Shown: positions 53,495 to 62,075, counted from the stretch's first letter. The stretch is 64,000 bases of DNA from Bdellovibrionales bacterium (GCA_041662785.1 JBAZRW010000006.1:1-64000); one strand, 5' to 3'. Numbers and translations: made by a program. The notes: generated from the letters alone by a model not told the origin.

Positions 53495-53752
53495 ATGGCA
53501 CATAAAAAAGCAGGCGGTTCCTCACGCAATGGTCGCGATACCGCTGGCCGTCGTCTTGGCGTGAAGTTGTCGGGTGGTCAGGCCGCGCAAGCGGGCGCGA
53601 TCATCATTCGTCAGCGCGGCACGACCTATCACCCCGGAACGAACGTTGGCATCGGCAAGGATCACACGATCTTTGCGAAGGTCGATGGTCGTGTGGCTTT
53701 CCGTGAAATCAAAGACCGGATGTATGTTTCGGTTGTTACGGACGCTGCGTAA
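53495..53752 (+). CDS. rpmA: 50S ribosomal protein L27
   Basis: The 85-residue protein starts MAHKKAGGSSRNGRDTAGRR and contains RQRGTTYHPGTNVGIGKDHT. Its N-terminal arm reaches the peptidyl transferase centre. There is no cleavable leader before AHKKAGG. A GGGAG site precedes the ATG. It lies 37 bases after rplU. Confidence 0.98.
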   Translation: MAHKKAGGSSRNGRDTAGRRLGVKLSGGQAAQAGAIIIRQRGTTYHPGTNVGIGKDHTIFAKVDGRVAFREIKDRMYVSVVTDAA

Positions 53753-53757
53753 GTAGC

Positions 53758-53788
53758 GTTCAGGGATCAGAGTTCAGGGGTCAGGGGG
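53758..53788. repeat. Heptamer array, left arm of an inverted pair
   Basis: Units GTTCAGG, GATCAGA, GTTCAGG and GGTCAGG follow in exact phase, then GGG. The array starts six bases after the rpmA stop. The array at 53865-53937 is its opposite-strand counterpart, so the transcript could fold into a long stem around an AT-rich loop of about 75 bases. Confidence 0.85.
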
Positions 53789-53864
53789 TGAATGCCTTCT
53801 GCCCCTTTCTCTTTTTTTATAGATTTTATTTTTATTGATAAGATGTATCATCAAGCCTTTGCTC

Positions 53865-53937
53865 CCTGACCCCTGACCCCTGACCCCTGACCCCTGACCC
53901 CTGAACTCGGCCCCCTGAACTCTGACCCCTGAACCCT
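53865..53937. repeat. Heptamer array, right arm, ending at the obg start
   Basis: Ten units in strict 7-bp phase: five CCTGACC, then CCTGAAC, TCGGCCC, CCTGAAC, TCTGACC and CCTGAAC, plus CCT. Three bases later comes the obg ATG. The array replaces a normal ribosome binding site region, so obg translation must work from this context or from coupling. Confidence 0.9.
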
Positions 53938-53940
53938 AGA

Positions 53941-54954
53941 ATGAAATTTCTTGATCAAGCGAAAGTCTCTTTAAAAAGCGGGAACGGCGGCGCCGGTTGC
54001 CTGAGCTTTCGTCGTGAGAAATACATCGAATATGGCGGCCCCGATGGCGGCAACGGCGGCAAGGGCGGCTCTATTATTTTTGAGGCGGCGGACAACCTCA
54101 ACACGCTGATCGACTATCGCTATCAACAGCATTATGTGGCCAAGAATGGCCGACCGGGTGCGGGGCGCAACATGACGGGCGCGGATGGCCCCGACATGAT
54201 CTTGCGCGTGCCTGTGGGAACGCAAGTGCTGGCTGAGGACAAAGAAACCGTCTTGTTGGACTTGACCTTAAAAGGTCAGCAGGTCGTCTTTTTAAAGGGC
54301 GGCGATGGTGGCTTTGGCAATTTGTATTTTAAATCGGCGACGAACCAAGCGCCTCGCCGCACCATTCCCGGATGGCCGGGGCAAGAGCGCGATGTCTGGC
54401 TGCGCCTGAAGTTGATCGCCGATGCGGGGCTGATAGGATTGCCGAACGCCGGTAAATCGACGTTCTTGGCGGCCTGTACGCAGGCTAAGCCGAAAATTGC
54501 CAATTATCCTTTCACGACGCTCTCGCCTAACCTTGGCGTCGTGCGTATCGGTGCGAAGAACAGCAAGCGTGATTCCGGCGTTGATTTTGTCATTGCGGAT
54601 ATTCCGGGCCTTATCGAAGGCGCGCATGAGGGGCAGGGCCTCGGCGACCGCTTCCTTGGCCATGTGGAGCGCACCCGCGTGATGCTGCATCTGATCGATG
54701 GCACGGATGAGGACGTTGTGGCGAACTATAAGACCATCCGCGCCGAGCTGAAGGCTTACGGCCACAATTTGGGCCGCAAGGCCGAGATCATCGCGCTGAA
54801 TAAGGCCGATGCGCTGACCCCCGCCGAGGTGAAAAAGAAAGTCGCCGCGCTGAAAAGGGCGAGCCGCAAGGACGTTTACGTTATCTCTGCCGTTGCCCGC
54901 ACCGGCGTGGATGAGGTTTTGCAGCTGATGGCCAAGAAGATCCATAAAAGTTAG
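53941..54954 (+). CDS. obg: GTPase Obg/CgtA
   Basis: Obg is a ribosome-associated GTPase needed for 50S maturation. The 337-residue protein has the Gly-rich N-terminal Obg fold (SGNGGAGCLSFRREKY, GGNGGKGGSI), G1 GLPNAGKST, the switch FTTLSPNLGVV, G3 DIPGLIEGA and G4 NKAD. The C-terminal OCT domain of some lineages is absent, as usual in proteobacteria. There is no clear Shine-Dalgarno; a heptamer array abuts the start. Confidence 0.97.
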   Translation: MKFLDQAKVSLKSGNGGAGCLSFRREKYIEYGGPDGGNGGKGGSIIFEAADNLNTLIDYRYQQHYVAKNGRPGAGRNMTGADGPDMILRVPVGTQVLAEDKETVLLDLTLKGQQVVFLKGGDGGFGNLYFKSATNQAPRRTIPGWPGQERDVWLRLKLIADAGLIGLPNAGKSTFLAACTQAKPKIANYPFTTLSPNLGVVRIGAKNSKRDSGVDFVIADIPGLIEGAHEGQGLGDRFLGHVERTRVMLHLIDGTDEDVVANYKTIRAELKAYGHNLGRKAEIIALNKADALTPAEVKKKVAALKRASRKDVYVISAVARTGVDEVLQLMAKKIHKS

Positions 54955-54955
54955 C

Positions 54956-54997
54956 ATTCAGGATTCAGTATTTAGGATTTAGGATTCAGGATTCAGG
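54956..54997. repeat. Heptamer tandem array (6 units) directly after obg
   Basis: ATTCAGG, ATTCAGT, ATTTAGG, ATTTAGG, ATTCAGG and ATTCAGG run in exact 7-bp phase. The array begins one base after the obg stop codon, so 3' boundaries of genes seem to be preferred sites. Confidence 0.9.
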
Positions 54998-55025
54998 GTG
55001 GGATTGCATCACCCTTTTTCCTCAG

Positions 55026-55229
55026 CGTCATTGCGAGGAGGCCTCTTGGCCGACGTGGCAATCCAGCTGCGCCGCGTCTGCGGCGCGGATGACGCAAAAA
55101 AGCAAACGAAGGCCTTTTCTTTCCTTTTTTGACTCATGCGCTCGCTATCGCTCGCCGCCCGCCTTCGCGCATCCGCGCTTCGGCGCGGCGAGCTGGATCG
55201 CCACGCGCCTACGGCGCTCGCGATGACGG
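55026..55229. repeat. Pair of CGTCATTGCGAG-type palindromic elements
   Basis: The left element runs from CGTCATTGCGAG to GGCAATCCAG, followed by CTGCGCCGCGTCTGCGGCGC and GGATGACG. The right one starts GCTGGATCGCCACGCG and ends CTCGCGATGACG. The word set differs slightly from the CGTCATCCCGC type and looks like a sister family. It fills most of the gap before the ABC-2 permease gene. Confidence 0.7.
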
Positions 55230-55352
55230 AATGGGGGCAATGGCAGAAAGGGCTGTTCTTTCGCCCCTTCAATCGGAAAAGCCTGCCACTTTTCCCCTTT
55301 ATCCTATCCCCATCACGCGGTAGACTCCTGTTAACCCAAGGGAGTCACCTTT

Positions 55353-56213
55353 ATGCGCGTTTTGCGTCGAAAAATGATGGAAGAGCAAGAGGAACAAGAC
55401 GTCCTCCTTCGCATGGACGATGCGTGCAAGGGCGTTCGGGTTCTGGGCGCGTTTAACGGGCGCGGCCTTTGGACGCTCACGGTCAAAGAAATTGCGCGGT
55501 TCATGAAAATCTGGCCGCAGACGATCCTTGCGCCGCTTGTCATGACGTTTTTGTTTTATGCCGTGTTTGCGGTGGGCATGGGCGGCAATGCACGGATGAT
55601 TGATGGCGTTCCGTTCCTTACCTTTGCCATTCCGGGTCTGATCATGATGGCGATGGCGCAAAGCGCCTTTATGACACCATCCAGCTCGATGATTATCTCT
55701 AAGCTTCAAGGCAACATTGTCGATATTCTAATGCCGCCTTTGTCGGCGCTAGAGCTAACGCTGGCCTACACCATCAGCGGCGTCGTGCGCGGCTTGCTTG
55801 TTGGCGGGCTGGGGCTGGGCGCATTTATGGCGCTGCCGGCGGTTATGCCTCACCATATCGGGGCCGTTATTTTCTTTGCTGTGGCGGGATCGCTGATGCT
55901 CTCACTCATGGGGCTTTTGACGGGGATTTTGGGCGACAAGTTCGATCATCTGGGCGCGGCGCAAAGCTTTTTCATTACGCCCGCCACGTTTTTGTCGGGC
56001 ACGTTCTTTTCCGCAAGCCAGCTGCCCCCCGCATGGCGCGGCGTGCTATATCTCAACCCGTTCTTTTACATGATCGATGGTTTTCGCTATGGTTTTACGG
56101 GATCTTCCGAAGCCATGTTGCTGGCGTCGGGTGGGATGCTCGCGATCATTTCACTGGTTCTGTTCACGTTGGCCTATTGGCTTTTTGCCCATGGCACGCG
56201 TCTTAAAACTTGA
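55353..56213 (+). CDS. ABC-2 type transporter permease
   Basis: The 286-residue protein has six membrane spans after a soluble N-terminus of about 50 residues. It shows the ABC-2 permease pattern: PLVMTFLFYAVFAVGMG, FAIPGLIMMAMAQSAF and the late FLSGTFFSASQLPPAWRG, then YLNPFFYMIDGFRYGFTG. This resembles YadH/NodJ-type exporters of polysaccharides, lipids or drugs. No ATPase gene is adjacent, so the partner must be elsewhere. The N-terminal MEEQEEQD segment is acidic and unusual. Confidence 0.85.
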   Translation: MRVLRRKMMEEQEEQDVLLRMDDACKGVRVLGAFNGRGLWTLTVKEIARFMKIWPQTILAPLVMTFLFYAVFAVGMGGNARMIDGVPFLTFAIPGLIMMAMAQSAFMTPSSSMIISKLQGNIVDILMPPLSALELTLAYTISGVVRGLLVGGLGLGAFMALPAVMPHHIGAVIFFAVAGSLMLSLMGLLTGILGDKFDHLGAAQSFFITPATFLSGTFFSASQLPPAWRGVLYLNPFFYMIDGFRYGFTGSSEAMLLASGGMLAIISLVLFTLAYWLFAHGTRLKT

Positions 56214-56231
56214 GGGGAAAAGGAAAGCACG

Positions 56232-56747
56232 ATGAAACGCACACTCCCGACTTTGATGATGGCTTGTCTGACTCTTGCGGCATGCGCCACGGATAAGGAC
56301 GCGCCCGTCAAGCCTAAGCCTTTGTGTCCCCAAGTCGCCATCGTGCGCGCGCTTGAGAAGGTGGAGGATTACGGGCAGGAAGCGATCGATCCCACAACGC
56401 TTGTGGCGGTGGCTGTGATGCAAAAGGTGGACGGATCGTGCGCCTATGGCGAGAAGGGCGTGGACGTGACGTTTGACTTGTCGATGGCGGCGCAAAAGGG
56501 GCCGCGCCTTGGCGGCAACAAAGTCAGCTTTCCGTTCTTTGTCTCGGTCGTGAGTGCCGAGGACAAAGTGCTGGCCAAGGATATGATGACGGCGGAATTT
56601 TCGTTTGAGGGTGATGGAAAAGCCGTGACGCTTGACCAGCCCTTGCATATTTTCCTGCCGCTGGCGAAGGGCGAGGACGCGGCCAACATCCGCGTGCTGA
56701 CGGGCTTTCAGTTGACTGAGGCTCAGGCCAAGGCGCTGGAGAAATAA
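56232..56747 (+). CDS. Putative lipoprotein, 171 residues
   Basis: The signal peptide ends in a lipobox LAAC with Cys near 18. The mature domain is beta-rich, with a Cys in PLCPQVAIVRALEKVEDYG and another in DGSCAYGEKGVDVTFDL, which could form a disulfide. No known domain is recognised. It starts 18 bases after the permease gene, suggesting a shared operon, and converges with murD2. Confidence 0.75.
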   Translation: MKRTLPTLMMACLTLAACATDKDAPVKPKPLCPQVAIVRALEKVEDYGQEAIDPTTLVAVAVMQKVDGSCAYGEKGVDVTFDLSMAAQKGPRLGGNKVSFPFFVSVVSAEDKVLAKDMMTAEFSFEGDGKAVTLDQPLHIFLPLAKGEDAANIRVLTGFQLTEAQAKALEK

Positions 56748-56751
56748 AACT

Positions 56752-58035
56752 CTAGCCTTCCGTTACGCCGCTCGCTTTGGCAAAACAGCTGCCGCGTTCG
56801 GCATAGTCTTTGAACAGGCCGTAGCTAGGCGCGGCGGGGGAGAGCAGGACGACGCCCCCCACATTGGTATGGGCGCGGGCGAAGGCGATGGCTTCCTCCA
56901 TCGATGCGGCGAGGGCGATGGTTTTCGCGTCGCTCTCTTCCAGCGCTTTTAAAATTCTCTCGCCGCTTGGCCCCATGCACACGATGGCGGTGTTCGGACG
57001 GCGCAGGACGTAATCGACAAGTGGCGCGTAATCGATGCCGCGATCAAACCCGCCCGCAATCAACGTAAGGGGACGACCCGCATACGCCTCCATCGCAGCG
57101 ATGGAAGCATGCGGTGTCGTGGACAGGCTATCATTCACATAGAGAAGGCCATCCTTTTCGCCCAGTTCTTGCTGACGGTGGGGAAGGCCTTGAAAACTTT
57201 TCATAGCCTCCAGCGCCGCGCTGATGTCTTGGCCAAGGGCGCGAAGAACGCTCAGAACCGCACACACGTTGGCAAGGTTATGCGCACGCGTGAGGTAGCC
57301 GTTATCAAGGGCGGGTAGAGGTTTCTCGCCGTCATAAAGGCGCGTCCCTTGCGCGTGAAAGCCTTGCGCCTCCGCAAACAATTGCGAGGGGGTAAGGTCA
57401 AGGCCGCACGCTTGCGCGGCTTCGACGACTTGCGGCGAGGCGATGGTCACGCGGCTTTGCTTCAGCAGATTAAGCTTATCCGCATAGTAGCGTGTCACAT
57501 GGCCATGCCAGTCGAGATGTTCGGGATACAGCGCGGTGACGACACCGATGTCGCAGCCTTCGTTTAAGGTGGCCGCTTGATAGCTAGAGATTTCGATAAT
57601 CGCGATGTCGATTTCATTAAGGTCGATGGCGGTGACGGGCGTGCCGATGTTGCCCGCCAAAGCAATCCTTTTGCCGTTGTTCTCGCGCAAAACATGCGCC
57701 AAAAGCGCAGCGGTGGTGCTTTTGCCCTTGCTGCCCGTAATGCCGACAACGGTGGCTGTATGAGGCTCCGCCAGCCACAGGTTTAAAAGCGAGGTGACGG
57801 GCGTTTTCGTGGCCAGCAGGGCGTGGATCTCTGGCCTATAGAGGCTGACCCCTGGTGATTTGATAAGGACATCCGCTTGCGCCAAAGCTTTCCCTTTTTC
57901 CTCGCCTTGGGCATCATCAACAAAAACCAAAGAGGATGGCGCGGCGCGATCATGGATAAAGGCTGCCGCGGCGCGGCCTTCCATGCCAGTGCCCCAGATG
58001 ACAACGCGTTTTCCGGTGAGGTCATGCGCCCGCAT
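56752..58035 (-). CDS. murD2: UDP-N-acetylmuramoyl-L-alanine ligase, MurD2 type
   Basis: The 427-residue protein is a Mur ligase. The ATP loop is GITGSKGKST (98-107), the middle has PEHLDWHGH, and the C-terminal domain has NDSLSTTPHASIAAM and GGFDRGIDYAPL. It resembles MurD. Its coding end overlaps that of the neighbouring murL by 14 bases on the same strand. In Xanthomonas this gene pair is MurD2, which adds L-Glu, and MurL, which epimerises the terminal L-Glu to D-Glu. By that context it is assigned as MurD2 rather than the D-Glu-specific MurD. Sequence alone cannot prove the L-Glu specificity. Confidence 0.8.
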   Translation of the reverse strand: MRAHDLTGKRVVIWGTGMEGRAAAAFIHDRAAPSSLVFVDDAQGEEKGKALAQADVLIKSPGVSLYRPEIHALLATKTPVTSLLNLWLAEPHTATVVGITGSKGKSTTAALLAHVLRENNGKRIALAGNIGTPVTAIDLNEIDIAIIEISSYQAATLNEGCDIGVVTALYPEHLDWHGHVTRYYADKLNLLKQSRVTIASPQVVEAAQACGLDLTPSQLFAEAQGFHAQGTRLYDGEKPLPALDNGYLTRAHNLANVCAVLSVLRALGQDISAALEAMKSFQGLPHRQQELGEKDGLLYVNDSLSTTPHASIAAMEAYAGRPLTLIAGGFDRGIDYAPLVDYVLRRPNTAIVCMGPSGERILKALEESDAKTIALAASMEEAIAFARAHTNVGGVVLLSPAAPSYGLFKDYAERGSCFAKASGVTEG

Positions 58036-59356
58036 GGATCACCTCATCATACGGCGGGGGCAGGGCGCTGCCTTCCTGCGGCAGGAAAAGCGCCTGATAG
58101 GCGGCCTCGCTAAAAGCCGGAAGGCGCGGAGCCAGCGCCCGCACGACGCTATCGTTTTTCCAAGAGTCCTGCTGCGCTAAAAAGGCCAGCAGGAGCGCGC
58201 TTTCTTGCACCGTGCCCACGCACTCAAATGGCTTGTGCGCGTCGTGGCCGCACAGCGCGGCGAAGCCGTCCGTCTGCGTCTCATCATCCAGCATGTTCGC
58301 GCCAAAGATGCCCAGCAGTCTTTCCTTATCCATAAAGTTGGCGAGCGCCAGAAACACAAAGCGGCACTTGGGGCAGGCGCAGCACCAATGCGAGGCGCGG
58401 GTGGCCGCGTCTTGGCGGAAGGAGGCGTTGCAGCTTCTGAAAACGTGGTCATAGGCTTCGCTTCGCGCAAAGCGCCTTGCAATCGCGGCCTCGGTCAGGG
58501 GGCGCAGCAGTGAAAAATAGCGCAAGCTTGGCGTGATATGGGCGTGGGCATAGGCGGCGAGGTCTTTTTCAAACGCGAAGGATTTGCTGTACTGATGATT
58601 GATTTCCTGCCCGTCGTGGGTCAAATTCGGCGCGTCGGCGGAATGCTCGTTCGACATAACGACCGCGTCCATGCCGTTCATGATGGCGGTCGCCATCGCG
58701 ATAGCGGACAGGATCGCGGTGATGGGAACATGGCCATTGAACGCGCCGTTTTTGTTGGCCTCTAGCAGCGCGGGGGAAAGCGTGCGCGTGACCTTGATAA
58801 AGGGCAGTCCCGACACTGCAATCGTCTCGCGGATGGGGGCGGGCAGCGGCGCATCGGGGCCCAGCGCGAACAGAACAGGCGTGAAGCCTTTGGCTTTCAG
58901 CGCCTCTATCGTCACGATGGAATCCTTGCCGCCACCAACGGGGACAAGCGGGCGGGCATTCAGGGCGACGGGGCGAGCGATAGGCGGATCAAGGACTTCG
59001 GCAGCCATTTTGATCTTATCCTTTAGGCTCAGCCCATTGCGATAGGCAAACTCGCCAAGGCCATGCCGGTAAACCTTTTCGATAAAGCTGGCCGTGTTGG
59101 GATCAAGCGCGAAGGCGCGGCAAAGCAAGCGTTCCGGCACAGTGGCCTTGTAATAGCTGACACCCGCCAAAAGGAAGATAAGGCGAAAACACGAGTCCAA
59201 GGCGGCGCTGGTGGCCTCATCCAGCGGCGCGGCGGGGGGCGGAAAGGCGATGGTTTCCTTAAACGCCAAGCCATTTTCATAGGCGTAGCCAAGCGTCAGC
59301 ACGCCGCTTTCGCGGTCGTACGCATAGCTCTCAAAGATAAACGCGCCTGCTTCCAT
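58022..59356 (-). CDS. murL: UDP-MurNAc-L-Ala-L-Glu epimerase, MurL type
   Basis: The 444-residue protein matches the MurL pattern: an ATP-grasping PVGGGKDSIVTIEALK (139-154), VMSNEHSADAPN, EINHQYSKSFAFE, and a Cys-rich WCCACPKCRFVF segment. MurL uses ATP to epimerise the L-Glu of the muropeptide precursor. The gene was earlier annotated as an endonuclease-like or uncharacterised protein in many genomes. It overlaps murD2, and the two would replace glutamate racemase plus MurD. The call combines remembered family motifs with context. Confidence 0.8.
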   Translation of the reverse strand: MEAGAFIFESYAYDRESGVLTLGYAYENGLAFKETIAFPPPAAPLDEATSAALDSCFRLIFLLAGVSYYKATVPERLLCRAFALDPNTASFIEKVYRHGLGEFAYRNGLSLKDKIKMAAEVLDPPIARPVALNARPLVPVGGGKDSIVTIEALKAKGFTPVLFALGPDAPLPAPIRETIAVSGLPFIKVTRTLSPALLEANKNGAFNGHVPITAILSAIAMATAIMNGMDAVVMSNEHSADAPNLTHDGQEINHQYSKSFAFEKDLAAYAHAHITPSLRYFSLLRPLTEAAIARRFARSEAYDHVFRSCNASFRQDAATRASHWCCACPKCRFVFLALANFMDKERLLGIFGANMLDDETQTDGFAALCGHDAHKPFECVGTVQESALLLAFLAQQDSWKNDSVVRALAPRLPAFSEAAYQALFLPQEGSALPPPYDEVIHAGA

Positions 59357-59437
59357 GGATCATCCCGTCCTGTATCCTCGCACCGTAAGCCATAGGCGCT
59401 GGGCTGGCAAGGTGGGGGTTGCAGAGATTAAAGCGTT

Positions 59438-60157
59438 TTACCCAACATCTTGGCGTTGAATTGTCGCAGTGGCCATGTAGGGTCTTGGGGGGCGCTCTGT
59501 CTTTAAAAGGTCGGGGCATACATTTGTGACCGCATCGATAATTATTTCCCGAGAATAGCGGTACAGACCGTCTGAGAGAGGAATTGATTCTACATAGTCA
59601 AGGACGATGGGAGCATCTTGCGGGCGTTTTGTAAGAACGAGTTCAAGCGTGTACTGACCCTTTTCTAAAGACTCTTCGGTGGGGAGCGCCAAAACGCCAC
59701 GCGCTATTTTAAGGGTCCAACCCTCATCAAGAGCTTCTGGAACCTTTAAGGCAACAACTCTGAATAGTCTAAGGGAGTTTACAAAGGGGGCTTTTGTTGA
59801 CAGGCAGTGTGTGGTTTCGTTAAGGACTGCTTTTGCGGCGCTCAAACGATCAGTGCGGCTGTATTCCGTGTTGCCAAGAAATGCCCGTAGAAAATCCACG
59901 GCGCTGTTGGCAATCCCATAGTCCCAGATGAGGAGAGCCTCTTTTGTCGTTAATTCGACAAGCGTTTGATCCCTTTGTGACCAGATTCGTTCGGGATGAT
60001 AAGATTGCCCCTTAAGGATGCGCCCAACACCCTTACCCAAACTTGTCGGCGCATATTCAGTCTTTAGCTGCCTGAGAAAAACAACTTTGGTATGGGCGTC
60101 CGTCGCTTTTGTATAAGCTTCAATAATGTTTTCTAGGGGTTCACTCAGCTTCTTCAT
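59438..60157 (-). CDS. Uncharacterised 239-residue protein
   Basis: No family is recognised. The protein is helical, with segments such as DAHTKVVFLRQLKTEY, LSAAKAVLNETTHCLSTKAP and ESLEKGQYTLELVL. It has no signal peptide or membrane span. The C-terminus is basic and Pro-rich. It lies 81 bases upstream of murL on the same strand and 367 bases from dnaN. It may be a helical-repeat protein; nothing more can be said. Confidence 0.6.
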   Translation of the reverse strand: MKKLSEPLENIIEAYTKATDAHTKVVFLRQLKTEYAPTSLGKGVGRILKGQSYHPERIWSQRDQTLVELTTKEALLIWDYGIANSAVDFLRAFLGNTEYSRTDRLSAAKAVLNETTHCLSTKAPFVNSLRLFRVVALKVPEALDEGWTLKIARGVLALPTEESLEKGQYTLELVLTKRPQDAPIVLDYVESIPLSDGLYRYSREIIIDAVTNVCPDLLKTERPPRPYMATATIQRQDVG

Positions 60158-60352
60158 CTCATTCCCTCATCGTACGCAGACTGTTGCTGTGGAGGATATA
60201 AAATGAAAGTAAAAGCGTTAAAAGTAAATTATATGGTTAACGGCTTGGGTTGGGTTGAACGCCTCTCTAGCCATCCAGCCGATTCTCTGTTATCTCCATT
60301 AAGGTCGTAGTATGGCTTGCTTGGATGAAATTGACCTCATCGTCCTTTTATT

Positions 60353-60428
60353 CCGTCATGCCCGTGAAAACGGGCATCCCGTTTGTTTATAAAAAGAAAA
60401 CGGGATCCCCGCCTTCGCGGGGACGACG
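60353..60428. repeat. CGTCAT-type palindromic element upstream of dnaN
   Basis: The composite form is complete: CCGTCATGCCCGTG, then CGGGCATCCCGTTTG, a short spacer, AAACGGGATCCCCGCC and TCGCGGGGACGACG. It lies 97 bases before the dnaN start and closely matches the copy inside nadB. The rest of the 60158-60524 gap shows nothing recognisable. Confidence 0.85.
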
Positions 60429-60524
60429 ACAGGTTTTTGAGGGTGATGACAGGTTTCAAGTCGACCTCAACGGTTATTGTTCAAAAAAAGCGCCCCTTTG
60501 CGCCAACGAAAAGAGACTGTGCCC

Positions 60525-61640
60525 ATGAAGATCACCCTTGAACGCGCCGCCTTGCTTAAAAGCCTTAGCCACGTCCAAAGCGTCGTGGAGCGGAAAAACA
60601 CTATTCCCATTCTGGCCAATGTCATGATCCGCGCGAATGGCGATGAGGTTTCCTTTGTCGCGACGGATATGGAAATTGAGGTCAATGAGACGGCCGCCGC
60701 CGTTGTGGCCAAGGCTGGCGCAATCACCGCGCCCGCGCACACTCTGTATGAGATCGTGCGTAAGCTGCCTGAGGGCGCTCAGGTTGAGATTAACGCCGTC
60801 AGCGCGGGGCAAATCGTTTTGTCCTCTGGCCGCTCGCAGTTCAAGCTGGGCTGCCTGCCTGTCGAGGATTTCCCCAAGATGCCCGACGGCGATCACAAGC
60901 ACAAGTTTACGCTCTCGTCCGAGGATTTGCGCGGCCTCATCGATCGCACGCGCTTTGCGATTTCGGCAGAGGAAACGCGGTATTATTTGAACGGCATTTA
61001 TCTGCATGCGACCAAGGCTGACAAGGTTGACGTGCTACGCGCCGTGGCGACCGATGGCCATCGCCTTGCGCGGGTGGAGATGCCCGCGCCGCAAGGAGCC
61101 AAAGGCCTTACCGGTATCATCATTCCCCGCAAGACGGTGGGCGAAGTTCGCAAGATGCTGGACGAGGCGACGGGCGCGATTGAGATTGCTTTGTCGGAAT
61201 CCAAGGTGCGTTTCTCGTTCGACAACATCGTGATCACGTCCAAGCTGATCGACGGCACGTTCCCCGATTATGAGCGCGTTGTGCCCGTGGGCAATGATCG
61301 TCTTTTGGACGCCAATGCGCGTTTGTTTGCGGCGGCAGTGGATCGCGTGGCGACTATTTCTTCGGAAAAGTCGCGTGGCGTGAAGCTGGCTCTTTCCGAA
61401 GGGCTTCTGGTGATTTCGGCCAGCGCACCGGAAGCGGGCAGCGCAAGCGAAGAGTTGGAAGTCAGTTATGACGGCGCGCCGATGGAGATCGGCTTTAACG
61501 CGCGTTATTTGCTGGATATCCTGATGCAGGTTGAGGGCGAGGGCGTGCGCTTCCAGCTGGCCGACTCGGCAGCGCCCGCCATCGTGCAGGATGTGGCCGA
61601 TGCCAGCGCGTTGTATGTTTTGATGCCGATGCGAGTGTAG
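60525..61640 (+). CDS. dnaN: DNA polymerase III subunit beta (sliding clamp)
   Basis: The 371-residue protein has MKITLERAALLKSLSHVQSV at the start, LARVEMPAPQGAKG, IIPRKTVGEVRKML, RFSFDNIVITSKLIDGTFPD and the C-terminal VLMPMRV. DnaN forms the ring that tethers polymerase III to DNA. The ATG at 60525 is chosen; the frame extends 48 bases upstream without support. The stop codon lies inside the first unit of a heptamer array. Confidence 0.97.
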   Translation: MKITLERAALLKSLSHVQSVVERKNTIPILANVMIRANGDEVSFVATDMEIEVNETAAAVVAKAGAITAPAHTLYEIVRKLPEGAQVEINAVSAGQIVLSSGRSQFKLGCLPVEDFPKMPDGDHKHKFTLSSEDLRGLIDRTRFAISAEETRYYLNGIYLHATKADKVDVLRAVATDGHRLARVEMPAPQGAKGLTGIIIPRKTVGEVRKMLDEATGAIEIALSESKVRFSFDNIVITSKLIDGTFPDYERVVPVGNDRLLDANARLFAAAVDRVATISSEKSRGVKLALSEGLLVISASAPEAGSASEELEVSYDGAPMEIGFNARYLLDILMQVEGEGVRFQLADSAAPAIVQDVADASALYVLMPMRV

Positions 61641-61718
61641 AGTTCAGAGTGTAGAGTTCAGAGTTCAGAGTTCAGAGTTCAGAGTTCAGAGTTCAGAGTT
61701 CAGAGTTCAGAGTTCAGA
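61635..61718. repeat. Heptamer tandem array (12 units) overlapping the dnaN stop codon
   Basis: Units in exact phase: GTGTAGA, GTTCAGA, GTGTAGA, then nine GTTCAGA. The TAG of dnaN is part of the first unit. The opposite-strand counterpart lies at 62036-62070, before recF. Confidence 0.9.
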
Positions 61719-61748
61719 GTAAGAGTCGTTGGTTGATATTTTTCCTGT

Positions 61749-61974
61749 CCGTCATCCGCTGCCTGCCCCGCGAAGCCCAAAGGGCGTAGAGGGGTGCGGG
61801 ATGACGATAAGGGGAAAGGACAGGAAGAAAACGATAATACCAAACGGCGCATGAAACGACTCGTTGAGTAAGAAACCAAACGGGATTCCCGCTTGCGCGG
61901 GAATGACAGGTTTTATGTTTAATTTCATTCCTCTACCGTCATCCCCGCGAAAGCGGGGATCCAGTTTTCTTTTT
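61749..61974. repeat. Three CGTCAT-type palindromic elements between dnaN and recF
   Basis: Elements at 61749-61806 (CCGTCATCCGC to GCGGGATGACG), 61876-61908 (AAACGGGATTCCCGC to GGGAATGAC) and 61936-61974 (CCGTCATCCCCGCG to GGGGATCCAG) sit between the two heptamer arrays. Together with the arrays they fill the whole 435-bp gap. Confidence 0.8.
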
Positions 61975-62035
61975 TCATTAATGGATCATTTCAAAAGGCG
62001 GTTGGTATAAGAAACGGTTTTACCGCAATCCCTCC

Positions 62036-62070
62036 CTGAACTCTGAACTCTGATCTCTGTACTCTGAGCT
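62036..62070. repeat. Heptamer array on the complementary strand, upstream of recF
   Basis: CTGAACT, CTGAACT, CTGATCT, CTGTACT and CTGAGCT run in 7-bp phase and stop five bases before the recF ATG. They are complements of the GTTCAGA family, inverted relative to 61635-61718. Confidence 0.85.
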
Positions 62071-62075
62071 CTCTC

